This document shows, in pieces, positions 7,809 through 16,421 of a DNA stretch of 31,922 bases; the first letter of the stretch is position 1, and each line of letters begins with the position of its first letter. Under the pieces are notes generated by a model. It worked only from the letters and a program-made list of their open reading frames with translations. It did no database searches and was not told the origin of the DNA. The translations under genes were made by a program, and so were the position numbers. The stretch is from CAYOEV01 sp964403075 (GTDB lineage: Bacteria > Bacteroidota > Bacteroidia > Cytophagales > Cyclobacteriaceae). Location: positions 1-31,922 of the forward strand of contig CAYOEV010000029.1 in NCBI GenBank assembly GCA_964403075.1, read 5' to 3'.

Positions 7809-8371
7809 GGCGGGTATTGGTCATTGATAATTACGATTCTTTCACTTATAACCTGGTGCACATGTTGCGTGAATTAAAGGTACCTACCGAAGTGAAGCGG
7901 AATGACCAGCTGGCGTTGGAAGAAGTTGCCGACTACGATAGCGTGTTGTTATCTCCCGGGCCCGGACTGCCAGCCGATGCGGGGCTAATGCCTGAGCTCA
8001 TTGCGCGCTACGCTGGTAAAAAATCCATATTGGGGGTTTGTTTGGGTCATCAGGCGCTTGCCGAACATTTTGGTGGTCGCCTGGTCAACCTGCCTCAGGT
8101 GTACCATGGGGTAGTTACCCCCATTCATGTGACGGCGGAAGACCCCATACTGAAAGGGTTGCCTCAGACTTTTGAGGTATGTCGATACCATTCATGGATT
8201 GTAGACCATCCGGATTTTCCTGATTCCTTATTGATTACTGCTCAGGATGCAGACGGTACGATCATGGCTTTTCGACACCGTGAATTTCCTTTGTACGGAC
8301 TGCAGTTTCATCCAGAGTCTATAATGACGCCACACGGTATGGAGATGATCAAAAACTGGATACGCTCATGA
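7805..8371 (+). CDS. trpG: Anthranilate synthase component II, glutamine amidotransferase
   Basis: A class I glutamine amidotransferase that releases ammonia from glutamine for TrpE. The nucleophile C79 lies in LGVCLGHQ, and the His-Glu pair of the triad is in QFHPES (H168, E170). The N-terminus MRRVLVIDNYDSFTYNLV and the oxyanion-region LLSPGPG (48-54) are canonical. At 188 residues it is a free-standing subunit, not fused to TrpE or TrpD as in enteric bacteria. It could also serve p-aminobenzoate synthase, since no pabA is seen nearby, but this is not testable here. It overlaps trpE and trpD by four bases each (ATGA). Confidence 0.96.
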   Translation: MRRVLVIDNYDSFTYNLVHMLRELKVPTEVKRNDQLALEEVADYDSVLLSPGPGLPADAGLMPELIARYAGKKSILGVCLGHQALAEHFGGRLVNLPQVYHGVVTPIHVTAEDPILKGLPQTFEVCRYHSWIVDHPDFPDSLLITAQDADGTIMAFRHREFPLYGLQFHPESIMTPHGMEMIKNWIRS

Positions 8372-9360
8372 AAGAAATACTGAATCGACTGATGCGTTTT
8401 GAGCCTCTGTCACGTGAGGAGGCCAGTGAAGTGCTTAGAAAAATGGCAGCCGGGGAATACAACCTGAGTCAGATGGCGGCCTTCCTTACGGTTTTTGTCA
8501 TGCGCGCCATTCGCGTGGAGGAGTTGGAGGGTTTCAAAGATGCCATGCTGGAATTATGCGTGAAAGTGGATGTAGGAGACCATGACGCCATGGATCTTTG
8601 CGGAACAGGCGGAGATGGCAAGGATACTTTTAACATCAGTACCCTGTCTTCATTTGTGGTGGCAGGGGCCGGTCAGCCGGTAGTCAAACATGGCAACTAT
8701 GGGGTGTCGAGCATTTGCGGCTCTTCAAATGTGCTGGAGTACCTGGGCTGTCGCTTTACCAATGACCAGGACACCATCAAAAGGAGCCTGGATGCCTCAG
8801 GTATTTGTTTTCTTCACGCCCCATTGTTTCATCCAGCAATGAAAAATGTAGCCCCTGTTCGCAAGGAGCTGGGCATTAAGACTTTTTTCAACATGCTCGG
8901 GCCGATGGTGAATCCAGCCTCGCCCGGCAAGCAATTGGTGGGTGTATTTAGCCTGGAACTGGCGCGTCTTTATGGCTACCTGTACCAGCAATCGGGAAAA
9001 CAATTTGGGATCGTGCACGCCCTGGATGGCTACGATGAAATTTCCTTGACCGGACCTTTTAAACTCATCACCGCAGCTGCGGAAAACATCCTGACACCGG
9101 CAGATGCGGCACTGAACACCTTACAGCCGGCCGCAATTTCAGGAGGAGAAACCGTAGCCGAAGCGGCAGAAATATTTGTGCGTGTGTTAGAGGGTAAGGG
9201 AACTGACGCGCAGCGTCAGGTGGTTTTAGCCAACGCTGGGATGGCGCTGGCCGTAGCCGAAAATTTACCGTTGACATCAGGCGTGGCCACAGCCACTGAA
9301 TCGTTGGCATCCGGTCGGGCCTTGCAGGCTTTTAAGCAATTCATAGAAATCAACCATTGA
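8368..9360 (+). CDS. trpD: Anthranilate phosphoribosyltransferase
   Basis: Transfers the phosphoribosyl group of PRPP to anthranilate. The PRPP-binding glycine motif CGTGGDGKDTFNIST lies at about 78-92, and KHGNYGVSS follows at 107-115. A small helical N-terminal domain (about residues 1-65) precedes the nucleoside-phosphorylase-like catalytic domain. NPASPGKQLVGVF in the middle is also characteristic. Length 330 residues, as expected for the single-function enzyme. The start overlaps the trpG stop as ATGA and the end meets trpC as TGATG. Confidence 0.96.
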   Translation: MKEILNRLMRFEPLSREEASEVLRKMAAGEYNLSQMAAFLTVFVMRAIRVEELEGFKDAMLELCVKVDVGDHDAMDLCGTGGDGKDTFNISTLSSFVVAGAGQPVVKHGNYGVSSICGSSNVLEYLGCRFTNDQDTIKRSLDASGICFLHAPLFHPAMKNVAPVRKELGIKTFFNMLGPMVNPASPGKQLVGVFSLELARLYGYLYQQSGKQFGIVHALDGYDEISLTGPFKLITAAAENILTPADAALNTLQPAAISGGETVAEAAEIFVRVLEGKGTDAQRQVVLANAGMALAVAENLPLTSGVATATESLASGRALQAFKQFIEINH

Positions 9361-10166
9361 TGCATATACTGGACGAAATCGTACAAAGTAAAAGAAAGGA
9401 GGTGACCGAGCGAAAGGCGCTATTCCCCGTGAAGTTGTTGGAAGCCAGCATTTTTTTCGCCGGACAGTGCGTCTCTATGCGGAAATATCTCCAACGTCCG
9501 GATAAGGTGGGAATCATTGCGGAATTTAAGCGCAAAAGTCCTTCAAAGGGATGGATCAACCACATCGCAGAAGTAGAACGCACCTCCATCGGTTACATGC
9601 AGGCAGGCGCTTCTGGCTTGTCGGTGCTCACCGACGGACCCTATTTTGGTGGTGAAAATGAAGACTTGCTCACGGCGCGAAAATTCAATTTTTGTCCCAT
9701 CCTCAGGAAAGACTTTGTGGTGGACGAATATCAGGTAATTGAAGCCAAATCTATTGGGGCAGATGCGGTCTTGCTTATAGCCCGCATCCTGACGCCAGAG
9801 CAGGTGAAATCGCTGACCACATTGGCACATGAGCTGGGGATGGAAGTCTTACTTGAAATTCATGAAGAAAGCGAACTCGACCATGTGATGGTGGGTATTG
9901 ACCTGGTCGGTATCAATAACCGCAACCTGGACACGTTTGAAACAACCATTGAAACGTCAATTGCGCTGGGATCCAGGTTGCCGGATGGCCCAGTGAAGGT
10001 AACTGAGAGTGGTATTTCAGATGCGGAAACCCTGTGGATGTTGGCGCAGGAAGGATTTGAAGGTTTTCTTATTGGGGAACATTTTATGAAGCATGCACGA
10101 CCTGAAGAAGGATGTGGCCAACTGATTGAGGCATTCAATAAACTGAGACAAACGCATGAAGCTTAA
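9360..10166 (+). CDS. trpC: Indole-3-glycerol phosphate synthase
   Basis: Closes the pyrrole ring of carboxyphenylamino-deoxyribulose phosphate to give indole-3-glycerol phosphate. It is a TIM barrel with the characteristic GIIAEFKRKSPSKG near the first strand (about 51-64), then LSVLTDGPYFGG, LRKDFVVDEYQV, ADAVLLIARIL and the phosphate-binding ESGISD and FLIGEHFM segments. I choose the ATG that overlaps the trpD stop by one base (268 residues). An in-frame TTG one codon earlier is possible but unnecessary. It is not fused to TrpF. Its last 11 bases overlap the start of trpF. Confidence 0.95.
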   Translation: MHILDEIVQSKRKEVTERKALFPVKLLEASIFFAGQCVSMRKYLQRPDKVGIIAEFKRKSPSKGWINHIAEVERTSIGYMQAGASGLSVLTDGPYFGGENEDLLTARKFNFCPILRKDFVVDEYQVIEAKSIGADAVLLIARILTPEQVKSLTTLAHELGMEVLLEIHEESELDHVMVGIDLVGINNRNLDTFETTIETSIALGSRLPDGPVKVTESGISDAETLWMLAQEGFEGFLIGEHFMKHARPEEGCGQLIEAFNKLRQTHEA

Positions 10167-10761
10167 GGTCTGTGGCATGCAACATCCGGACAACATCCGG
10201 CAGGTACAGGCAGAGTCGCCCGATTGGATGGGCTTCATCTTCTATGAGAAGTCCCCAAGAGTGATCCGGGAAGATCTACAACTGCAAAATTTCAACGGAA
10301 TAGAAAAGGTAGGTGTTTTTGTGAATGCCAGCCTTCAGGAAATGGAACGTGCAGTTACTCGTTTTGGGTTAAACCTCGTACAGTTACATGGTGACGAAAC
10401 CGTGTTTCAAATCCGGGAAATTAAAGAAAAATTGGGCTTACCGGTTATAAAAGTGTTCCGAATACTAGACCAACTGCCGGCAGGGTGGGAGGACTTTAAG
10501 TCCGTGGCGGATTATTTTCTTTTCGACACTTCCACCACCACCTACGGAGGAAGTGGGAAACAATTCGATTGGCAAGTATTGGGCACGGTTGATCATCCTT
10601 TTCTGCTTAGCGGAGGGATCGGGGAAACAGACATCGTTGAAATTCAGGCATTGGGTTGGTCACATCTGGTAGGCATAGATGTGAACAGTAAGGTAGAGTT
10701 AGCGCCAGGCGTAAAAGATGTGCATAAAATCAGGGCAATTAAAAAACAGTTAGCGGGATGA
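10156..10761 (+). CDS. trpF: Phosphoribosylanthranilate isomerase
   Basis: Amadori-type isomerisation of N-(5-phosphoribosyl)anthranilate in tryptophan synthesis. The catalytic cysteine is in LKVCGM (C6) and the general-acid aspartate in FLFDTST. VQLHGDE and the phosphate-binding LSGGIG and GIDVNSKVE segments complete the TIM-barrel signature. The 201-residue length is normal for the stand-alone enzyme. The 5' end overlaps trpC by 11 bases and the 3' end overlaps trpB as ATGA. Confidence 0.95.
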   Translation: MKLKVCGMQHPDNIRQVQAESPDWMGFIFYEKSPRVIREDLQLQNFNGIEKVGVFVNASLQEMERAVTRFGLNLVQLHGDETVFQIREIKEKLGLPVIKVFRILDQLPAGWEDFKSVADYFLFDTSTTTYGGSGKQFDWQVLGTVDHPFLLSGGIGETDIVEIQALGWSHLVGIDVNSKVELAPGVKDVHKIRAIKKQLAG

Positions 10762-11942
10762 AGTACACAGCAAACGAAAAAGGGTATTACGGAAAATTTG
10801 GAGGGGCGTTCATACCGGAAATGCTTCATGCCAATGTACAGGAGTTGAAGGAAAACTATGAACGGATCATGGCCTCTGATTCTTTTCAGTCTGAATTCAT
10901 GTCATTGCTCCGTGATTTTGTCGGACGGCCCACGCCGCTTTTTTATGCCTCCAGACTAAGTGAACAGTACCAAGCAAAAATTTACCTTAAGCGAGAAGAT
11001 CTTTGTCATACGGGCGCACACAAGGTAAACAACACCGTAGGTCAGATACTTGTGGCTCGAGCACTCAACAAAAAAGAGATCATTGCAGAAACCGGTGCGG
11101 GACAGCATGGCGTGGCCACGGCCACGGTATGTGCGCTCATGGACATGCCCTGCAAGGTATATATGGGTGCGAAGGACATAGATCGTCAGCGCCCCAACGT
11201 GGAGCGCATGAAGATGCTCGGTGCGGAGGTAATCCCGGCAACCTCAGGTAGTAAAACCCTTAAAGATGCCACCAATGAAGCCATTCGACATTGGATCAAC
11301 CATCCGAAGGACACGCATTACATCATAGGGTCTGTGGTGGGGCCTCATCCGTATCCTGACATGGTTGCCCGCTTTCAGGCGGTGATAAGCGAAGAAATGG
11401 GTCGTCAGTTGCAAGAGCAGACCGGTAGGAACCTCCCGGATTACGTCATCGCCTGCGTGGGAGGTGGGAGCAATGCAGCTGGTTCTTTTTATCATTTTCT
11501 GGATGAGCCGTCAGTAAACCTCGTGGCAGTAGAAGCAGCCGGTCTCGGGGTGTGGAGCGGAAAAAGCGCAGCCACCACCGCATTGGGAAAAGATGGGGTT
11601 CTTCATGGTAGCCGTACCTTGGTCATGCAGACGGCAGACGGACAGGTAACAGAACCGCATTCCATCTCAGCAGGTTTGGATTACCCCGGCATTGGTCCGA
11701 TGCACGCGCACCTGTTTGATAGCGGTCGTGCCCAATTCATTTATGTGGCAGACAAAGCAGCCATGGAGGCCGGTTTTCATTTGAGCCGAACGGAGGGGAT
11801 CATTCCGGCCATTGAGACGGCCCATGCTTTCGCCGCCCTGGACCAACTGGATTTTTCACCCTCCGATGTGGTGGTCATCAACCTATCGGGGAGGGGTGAC
11901 AAGGATTTGGACACCTACATTAAATGGAAAAGTGAGCAATAG
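10758..11942 (+). CDS. trpB: Tryptophan synthase beta chain
   Basis: The PLP-dependent half of tryptophan synthase, condensing indole with serine. The PLP lysine is in HTGAHKVNN (K89), the catalytic AETGAGQHG segment follows, and the phosphate-binding GGGSNA lies in VACVGGGSNAAGSF-like sequence. The N-terminus GYYGKFGGAFIPEML is typical of the TrpB1 class that works in complex with TrpA. Length 394 residues, as expected. It overlaps the start of trpA by 11 bases, consistent with the balanced synthesis of the two subunits. Confidence 0.96.
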   Translation: MKYTANEKGYYGKFGGAFIPEMLHANVQELKENYERIMASDSFQSEFMSLLRDFVGRPTPLFYASRLSEQYQAKIYLKREDLCHTGAHKVNNTVGQILVARALNKKEIIAETGAGQHGVATATVCALMDMPCKVYMGAKDIDRQRPNVERMKMLGAEVIPATSGSKTLKDATNEAIRHWINHPKDTHYIIGSVVGPHPYPDMVARFQAVISEEMGRQLQEQTGRNLPDYVIACVGGGSNAAGSFYHFLDEPSVNLVAVEAAGLGVWSGKSAATTALGKDGVLHGSRTLVMQTADGQVTEPHSISAGLDYPGIGPMHAHLFDSGRAQFIYVADKAAMEAGFHLSRTEGIIPAIETAHAFAALDQLDFSPSDVVVINLSGRGDKDLDTYIKWKSEQ

Positions 11943-12699
11943 AATTCAAGAAGCTTTCAAACAACCAGGTGCTCTCAATGTGTACTTTACGGCTGGTTAC
12001 CCAAATACGGGTGATACATGTAGGGTATTGCACGCTTTGCAGGCGTCAGGGGCAGACATGGTGGAGTTGGGCATGCCTTATTCTGATCCTTTGGCAGATG
12101 GCCCCACCATACAGGAAAGCTCGAGTCATTCGCTCCAACAGGGCATGACGATTCACCGCCTGTTCGAGCAACTTGCAGGCATGCGCGAGACGATCACTTT
12201 GCCTGTTTTTTTAATGGGCTACCTGAACCCGGTGATGCAGTATGGATTAGAGGCGTTTATAAAAAAAGCGGCAGAAGTGGATGTGGATGGCCTGATTTTG
12301 CCAGATGTGCCCATGGATATGTACCGTGAGGTATTTGAACCGCTATGTGCGCAACACGGCCTTTCATTTGTCTTTTTGATTACCCCTGAAACCAGTGAGG
12401 CACGCATTGGTGAAATTGATGAAGCAAGCAATGGCTTCATTTACATGGTGTCTTCTTCCAGCACCACAGGAAAAACCCAGGGCATCTCTGCGGAGCAACG
12501 TGCCTACTTTGAACGAATCAAGGCCATGAATCTGAAGAATCCTCGAATGATCGGTTTTGGTATTGCTGACCGTGCAGGATATTTGGAGGCCAGTAAGCAT
12601 GCGGATGGAGTGATCATTGGCAGTGCCTTCATCCGTCAGTTAGAAAAAGATGCTTCTGATAAAGCCATTCACTCATTCATTCAATCGATTAAATCATGA
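11932..12699 (+). CDS. trpA: Tryptophan synthase alpha chain
   Basis: Cleaves indole-3-glycerol phosphate to indole and glyceraldehyde 3-phosphate, passing indole to TrpB. Conserved landmarks are YFTAGYPN near the N-terminus, the catalytic glutamate and aspartate in MVELGMPYSDPLADGPTIQ (E45 and D56 in this numbering), and the phosphate-binding loop YMVSSSSTTG. I place the start at a GTG inside the end of trpB (255 residues, first residues MSNRIQEAFK). The in-frame ATG 120 nt upstream would encode a long tail unlike the family, made of out-of-frame trpB sequence. It ends in an ATGA overlap with the DAHP synthase gene. Confidence 0.93.
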   Translation: MSNRIQEAFKQPGALNVYFTAGYPNTGDTCRVLHALQASGADMVELGMPYSDPLADGPTIQESSSHSLQQGMTIHRLFEQLAGMRETITLPVFLMGYLNPVMQYGLEAFIKKAAEVDVDGLILPDVPMDMYREVFEPLCAQHGLSFVFLITPETSEARIGEIDEASNGFIYMVSSSSTTGKTQGISAEQRAYFERIKAMNLKNPRMIGFGIADRAGYLEASKHADGVIIGSAFIRQLEKDASDKAIHSFIQSIKS

Positions 12700-13703
12700 T
12701 CATACAGTTTGAGCCATCCGCATCTATGGATCAGCGATCCCAGGTCACCCGCCTGTTGGAAGAGCTCAAGTTTAAATCCACCTGGGTAAAGACCCAAAAA
12801 GGTGAATACCTGGTGGGTGTGGGAAAATCGGCTTTTGACATTCGTAGCATTGGGCATTTACCAGGCGTAGCAGATGTGCATCAGGTGTCCGATGAATACA
12901 TGCTGGTATCTTCCAAATGGAAAGTGAAAGATACCGTCATCGACTTGGGCGATGGTGTACAAATAGGGAGCCATGACCTCGCCATTATGGCGGGGCCCTG
13001 TAGCATAGAAGGGGAAGAGAACATTCAGCAGATGATTTTACACCTGCAGGAGAACGGCGTGCGCATCATGCGCGGAGGCGTTTTTAAACCGCGCAGTTCA
13101 CCCTATTCTTTCAGAGGAATGGGCATCGATGGATTAAAAATGTGGCATGAGCAAACCAAGGCTGCAGGCATTAAAATTATTACTGAGGTGATGCAGGTCT
13201 CGCAAATCGAAGAAATGTATCCCTATGTAGACATTTACCAGGTGGGTGCACGCAATACCCAAAATTTCAATTTGCTTGATGAGTTGGGTAAGGTAGACAA
13301 ACCGGTGATGATCAAAAGAGGTATTTCCGGCACAATTGATGAATTACTGTATAGCGCTGAATATGTTTTTTCCGGGGGCAATGAGCGGCTGCTGCTTTGC
13401 GAGCGCGGTATTCGAACGTACGAGCGGGCGTCCCGAAATACCTTCGACATCAATGCCATTCCCATATTGAAAGAAAAAACACATTTGCCGGTCATCGCGG
13501 ACCCTTCACATGGTATTGGCCTGCGCGAGCATGTATCGGCAGTGGCCATGGCTGCCGTGGTGGCTGGCGCAGATGGTGTAATTGTGGAAACCCACAAAAA
13601 TCCGGAAAAAGCATTTTCAGATGCGCGCCAAACGCTTGATTACAAGGAGAGTGCAGACATGATTAAAAAATTAAGGGAATTGAACAGTTGGAGAAAATTA
13701 TGA
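12696..13703 (+). CDS. aroF: 3-deoxy-7-phosphoheptulonate (DAHP) synthase with N-terminal ferredoxin-like domain
   Basis: First enzyme of the shikimate pathway, condensing phosphoenolpyruvate and erythrose 4-phosphate. It belongs to the AroA-I-beta/KDO8P-like class (type seen in Thermotoga and Bacillus). The barrel begins with IMAGPCSIEGEEN (metal-ligand C102), followed by GGVFKPRSSPYSFRGMG (about 127-142), ITEVM, QVGARNTQNF, IKRG and ADPSHGIG. Residues 1-75 look like the small regulatory domain that in Thermotoga mediates Phe/Tyr inhibition. Placing the pathway entry enzyme in the trp operon ties precursor supply to tryptophan demand. It ends in an ATGA overlap with the hydroxylase gene. Confidence 0.93.
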   Translation: MIIQFEPSASMDQRSQVTRLLEELKFKSTWVKTQKGEYLVGVGKSAFDIRSIGHLPGVADVHQVSDEYMLVSSKWKVKDTVIDLGDGVQIGSHDLAIMAGPCSIEGEENIQQMILHLQENGVRIMRGGVFKPRSSPYSFRGMGIDGLKMWHEQTKAAGIKIITEVMQVSQIEEMYPYVDIYQVGARNTQNFNLLDELGKVDKPVMIKRGISGTIDELLYSAEYVFSGGNERLLLCERGIRTYERASRNTFDINAIPILKEKTHLPVIADPSHGIGLREHVSAVAMAAVVAGADGVIVETHKNPEKAFSDARQTLDYKESADMIKKLRELNSWRKL

Positions 13704-14428
13704 AACAGGTCTACGACAAATACACGCAGGAGGATCGGGAAGTATGGAAACTGCTATACAACCGTCAGTTGGAACGGTTTCCTGACAGTGCCAGTGAGGC
13801 GCATTTATCGGGAATGGACATCATCGGGTTCAGCGCGGATGAAATTCCTAGCTTTGATGCGATCAACGACGTGTTGCGCAAACAAACCGGTTGGTCTCTG
13901 GTGGTGGTGCCGGGTATAGTTCCAGACTACACCTTCTTTGAATTGATGGCCAACCGTCGCTTTCCAGCCACGACCTGGCTTCGAAAAATGAAGGAGTTGG
14001 ATTATTTGGAAGAACCGGACATGTTTCACGACGTTTTTGCGCATGTTCCCTTATTGACCAACCAAGCCTTTGTGGATTTTCTGGAAGCCATCAGCAAAAT
14101 TGGCCTGGTGTACAGTGGCAATGAAGCTGCCATCTACGAGTTGTCTAAGCTGTACTGGTACACCGTTGAGTTTGGACTCATCAAAGAATCGGCAGGTCTT
14201 CGTATTTACGGTGCCGGTATTTTGTCTTCTGCAGGCGAAACCGATTACAGTCTTTCAGCTGTGCCGCACAAACATGGATTTGATGTACAACAAATTATGG
14301 CATCAGATTACCGGAAAGATGTATTTCAAACGCAATATTTCGTCATCGATGATTACGCCCAGTTGTACGACAGCATCTCAGAGATTGAGGAACAGATGGC
14401 CCGTTACAGTAGTCAGGTGACGGCCTGA
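13700..14428 (+). CDS. phhA: Phenylalanine 4-hydroxylase (aromatic amino acid hydroxylase family)
   Basis: A pterin-dependent non-haem iron monooxygenase that makes tyrosine from phenylalanine. The iron ligands are visible as HDVFAH (H110 and H115) and the glutamate in YWYTVEFGL (E157), with the usual spacing. PDYTFFELMANRRFP (about 75-89) and AGILSSAGE are further family landmarks. The 242-residue length matches the single-domain bacterial enzyme. I use the ATG overlapping the upstream stop (ATGA) rather than a TTG four codons earlier. No pterin carbinolamine dehydratase gene is nearby. Its stop codon abuts the stop of the convergent coaD gene with no spacer. A tryptophan hydroxylase role cannot be excluded from sequence alone. 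Confidence 0.88.
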   Translation: MKQVYDKYTQEDREVWKLLYNRQLERFPDSASEAHLSGMDIIGFSADEIPSFDAINDVLRKQTGWSLVVVPGIVPDYTFFELMANRRFPATTWLRKMKELDYLEEPDMFHDVFAHVPLLTNQAFVDFLEAISKIGLVYSGNEAAIYELSKLYWYTVEFGLIKESAGLRIYGAGILSSAGETDYSLSAVPHKHGFDVQQIMASDYRKDVFQTQYFVIDDYAQLYDSISEIEEQMARYSSQVTA

Positions 14429-14890
14429 TTATATGAGTGAGTAGGGTAAAAATTCGCTCACATCTCCGTCGTAACGGTGCACCTCCCGAATGATGGACGA
14501 ACTGATAGGGGCCAACTCAGGAGAAGTGATCAAGAATACCGTTTCCAAACCGTCGTTCAGATAACGATTGAGTTGAGAAATACTGTTTTCATATTCAAAA
14601 TCTGTGGTGTTGCGCAGTCCGCGGATCAAAAAGCCGGCTTGGTACTTATCGGCCAGGTTGGCGGTCAGCTCGTTGTAGGTGATTACTTCCACACGTGGGT
14701 CATTGCTGTAGACAGACCGAATGCGTTCGATCATGTAGTCTAACTTAAAATAGCGGCGGTTTTTATCTGGGTTGTGACCAATGGCGATGATCACCTTTTC
14801 GAATAATTGGAGTGACCGGTCCACAATGTCCGCATGACCCTTCGTAAAGGGATCAAAGGAGCCTGGAAAGATGGCCGTGCGCCCCATCAT
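14429..14890 (-). CDS. coaD: Phosphopantetheine adenylyltransferase
   Basis: Converts 4'-phosphopantetheine and ATP to dephospho-CoA in coenzyme A synthesis. The nucleotidyltransferase signature FPGSFDPFTKGHADIV is at the N-terminus, including the (T/H)xGH box, and FLIRGLRNTTDFEYE and the ISSSIIRE motif are in the second half. At 153 residues it is standard. Two adjacent ATG codons are available. The first gives an ATGA overlap with the upstream DUF3822 gene, the second a TGATG junction. Confidence 0.95.
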   Translation of the reverse strand: MMGRTAIFPGSFDPFTKGHADIVDRSLQLFEKVIIAIGHNPDKNRRYFKLDYMIERIRSVYSNDPRVEVITYNELTANLADKYQAGFLIRGLRNTTDFEYENSISQLNRYLNDGLETVFLITSPELAPISSSIIREVHRYDGDVSEFLPYSLI

Positions 14891-15768
14891 TCACACAGGT
14901 AGATGTTGGTCGAATCGAAATACTGATGCTCTGGCAATTCATCAAACTCAAAGGAGTACCTGAGATACCCGGGTCTGGCGCCAAAAGAGATGTTTCTGAT
15001 GTATTTCTTAAGTAATTCTATATGCGGAGAATTGTGTTTCATTGCCCCCCAGAAAATCACCTTCGATGTTTTCTGATTCAAGCCTACTTCCTTAAATACC
15101 AACATGATGAACCTGAGAAAATCCTGACTCTCCTTAACAGCAAACTGATTGTAATAGAGTAGCTTTCTCTTTTCGCTTACCAGGATATGTAGAATGTTGC
15201 CATCCAGGTTGCAAAACATGGATTTTTCATGGGAGTGGTCGTCGTATTTCATCACGCCTTCGATCAAGGCGCTTCCCTGATGTAATACCTGCACATTTTG
15301 TGTCGGATAGGTTTCTTTAAACCAGGCATCTAACTTGCTGTCATTGGCAAAAACCGTCACATGGTCGGAGGAAATTTGCTTGTAAAAGTCCAATACTTCC
15401 GTCTTCTTCACTTCGCTGCTGATGGAGAGATAATCCATCATGGCTTCTCGAGCAAATAGATTAGTGGGCACCAGTGCAAACTTGTGCGTTTTCACGGCTA
15501 ATTTAACCTTAGACCAGAATCCCGCTTTCAGTACCGCATGGTCCTGGTAAAGCCCTCGTAGGGCATCTATTCGCGCATTGACGGTTTTTACACCTTCCAG
15601 TCTGTAATCTTCAAGGAGCACCAGACTGTTGTCAGTTTCATCTACAACAGCGACTTGAACATCCCGAATACCAACATTTAAGCAGAGGGCGTAGGTTTGA
15701 AGCGCATCGACATCAAATTTGGCCGATTTGACCTTTACAATGGGCTGATGTGTCAGTGTAGCGCTCAA
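14887..15768 (-). CDS. DUF3822 family protein
   Basis: A 293-residue soluble protein that I assign to DUF3822, a family found mainly in Bacteroidota and often next to coaD. The sequence has two halves with strand-rich starts (YALCLNVGIRDVQVAVVDE at about 26-44 and KSMFCNLDGNILHILVSE at about 181-198), which resembles the duplicated actin-like ATPase fold of PilM-type proteins. Glycine-rich nucleotide-binding loops are not obvious, so ATP binding is doubtful. The function is unknown. It sits between a small pilin-like membrane protein (upstream, 2 bp away) and coaD (4-bp overlap), all on one strand. Confidence 0.8.
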   Translation of the reverse strand: MSATLTHQPIVKVKSAKFDVDALQTYALCLNVGIRDVQVAVVDETDNSLVLLEDYRLEGVKTVNARIDALRGLYQDHAVLKAGFWSKVKLAVKTHKFALVPTNLFAREAMMDYLSISSEVKKTEVLDFYKQISSDHVTVFANDSKLDAWFKETYPTQNVQVLHQGSALIEGVMKYDDHSHEKSMFCNLDGNILHILVSEKRKLLYYNQFAVKESQDFLRFIMLVFKEVGLNQKTSKVIFWGAMKHNSPHIELLKKYIRNISFGARPGYLRYSFEFDELPEHQYFDSTNIYLCE

Positions 15769-15770
15769 AA

Positions 15771-16367
15771 TTACTCTCCCCAGTTACCCGTCGTGGTGAC
15801 CTGATCACGACTCCCGAACCGCAAAGGCTTCTTGGATTTGTATTCATTTTCTTCGTTTCTGGTCGGATTGATAGGTTTCGGATTTTTGACCTCGATAAGA
15901 TCGACAGTCACTCCTGATTTTTCCTGAGTATCTGCCCAGATCAAAAACTTTGTCTTTGGTTTTACACCGGGCACGTAGGGCAAATCTTCTGGATCAAAAT
16001 CTGGATACCGCCGTTTGTTGAATAGGGAATCGGCCACAGATACCGTACCCAGTGTATCTATGTCTACAATTACGCTGTCCTGGCCGTAGGAGAGTTCGAA
16101 TATTTTTTCTGTCCGCTCCGTCAGGTAAAATTCACCATTCTTCACAAAATCAATCAACTTGTCCCAATCACTGGTGAAATCACCATTTACCGTCTGGTAA
16201 GCAATTTCTGCCTCCCTGATTAATTTCAGTTTGTCAATTATACGTTTTTCACCTTGCTTGATGACTCGAGCTTGCCGGATGGAAGAGTTGATGCTGTCGA
16301 ACAGATAATAGGCGAGGGCAAGGGCAACAATCGCGAAAACAATGGTCAGTATGGAGGTCTTGTTCAT
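15771..16367 (-). CDS. Hypothetical membrane-anchored protein with pilin-like N-terminus
   Basis: I do not recognise a named family. The 198-residue protein starts MNKTSILTIVFAIVALALAYYLFDSI, a single hydrophobic helix. A long charged helix follows (about 27-60, IRQARVIKQGEKRIIDKLKLIREAEIAYQ), with a mixed region containing INxxTRNEENEYKSKKPLRFG near the C-terminus. The hydrophobic helix running into a longer amphipathic helix resembles pseudopilins or PilN/PilO-like proteins, although there is no clear prepilin peptidase site. The gene is the first of a three-gene unit with DUF3822 and coaD. Whether it works with the PilM-like DUF3822 protein is inference. Confidence 0.7.
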   Translation of the reverse strand: MNKTSILTIVFAIVALALAYYLFDSINSSIRQARVIKQGEKRIIDKLKLIREAEIAYQTVNGDFTSDWDKLIDFVKNGEFYLTERTEKIFELSYGQDSVIVDIDTLGTVSVADSLFNKRRYPDFDPEDLPYVPGVKPKTKFLIWADTQEKSGVTVDLIEVKNPKPINPTRNEENEYKSKKPLRFGSRDQVTTTGNWGE

Positions 16368-16421
16368 GGTTAGAGGCGAGTTTTTTTACAATAATAATTA
16401 ATGGTAACAATTCAGCGAGTT

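Noticed and set aside
11812..11931. Upstream ATG as the start of trpA
   Set aside because: It would add 40 residues that are only out-of-frame trpB sequence. The GTG at 11932 gives the usual TrpA N-terminus and length.
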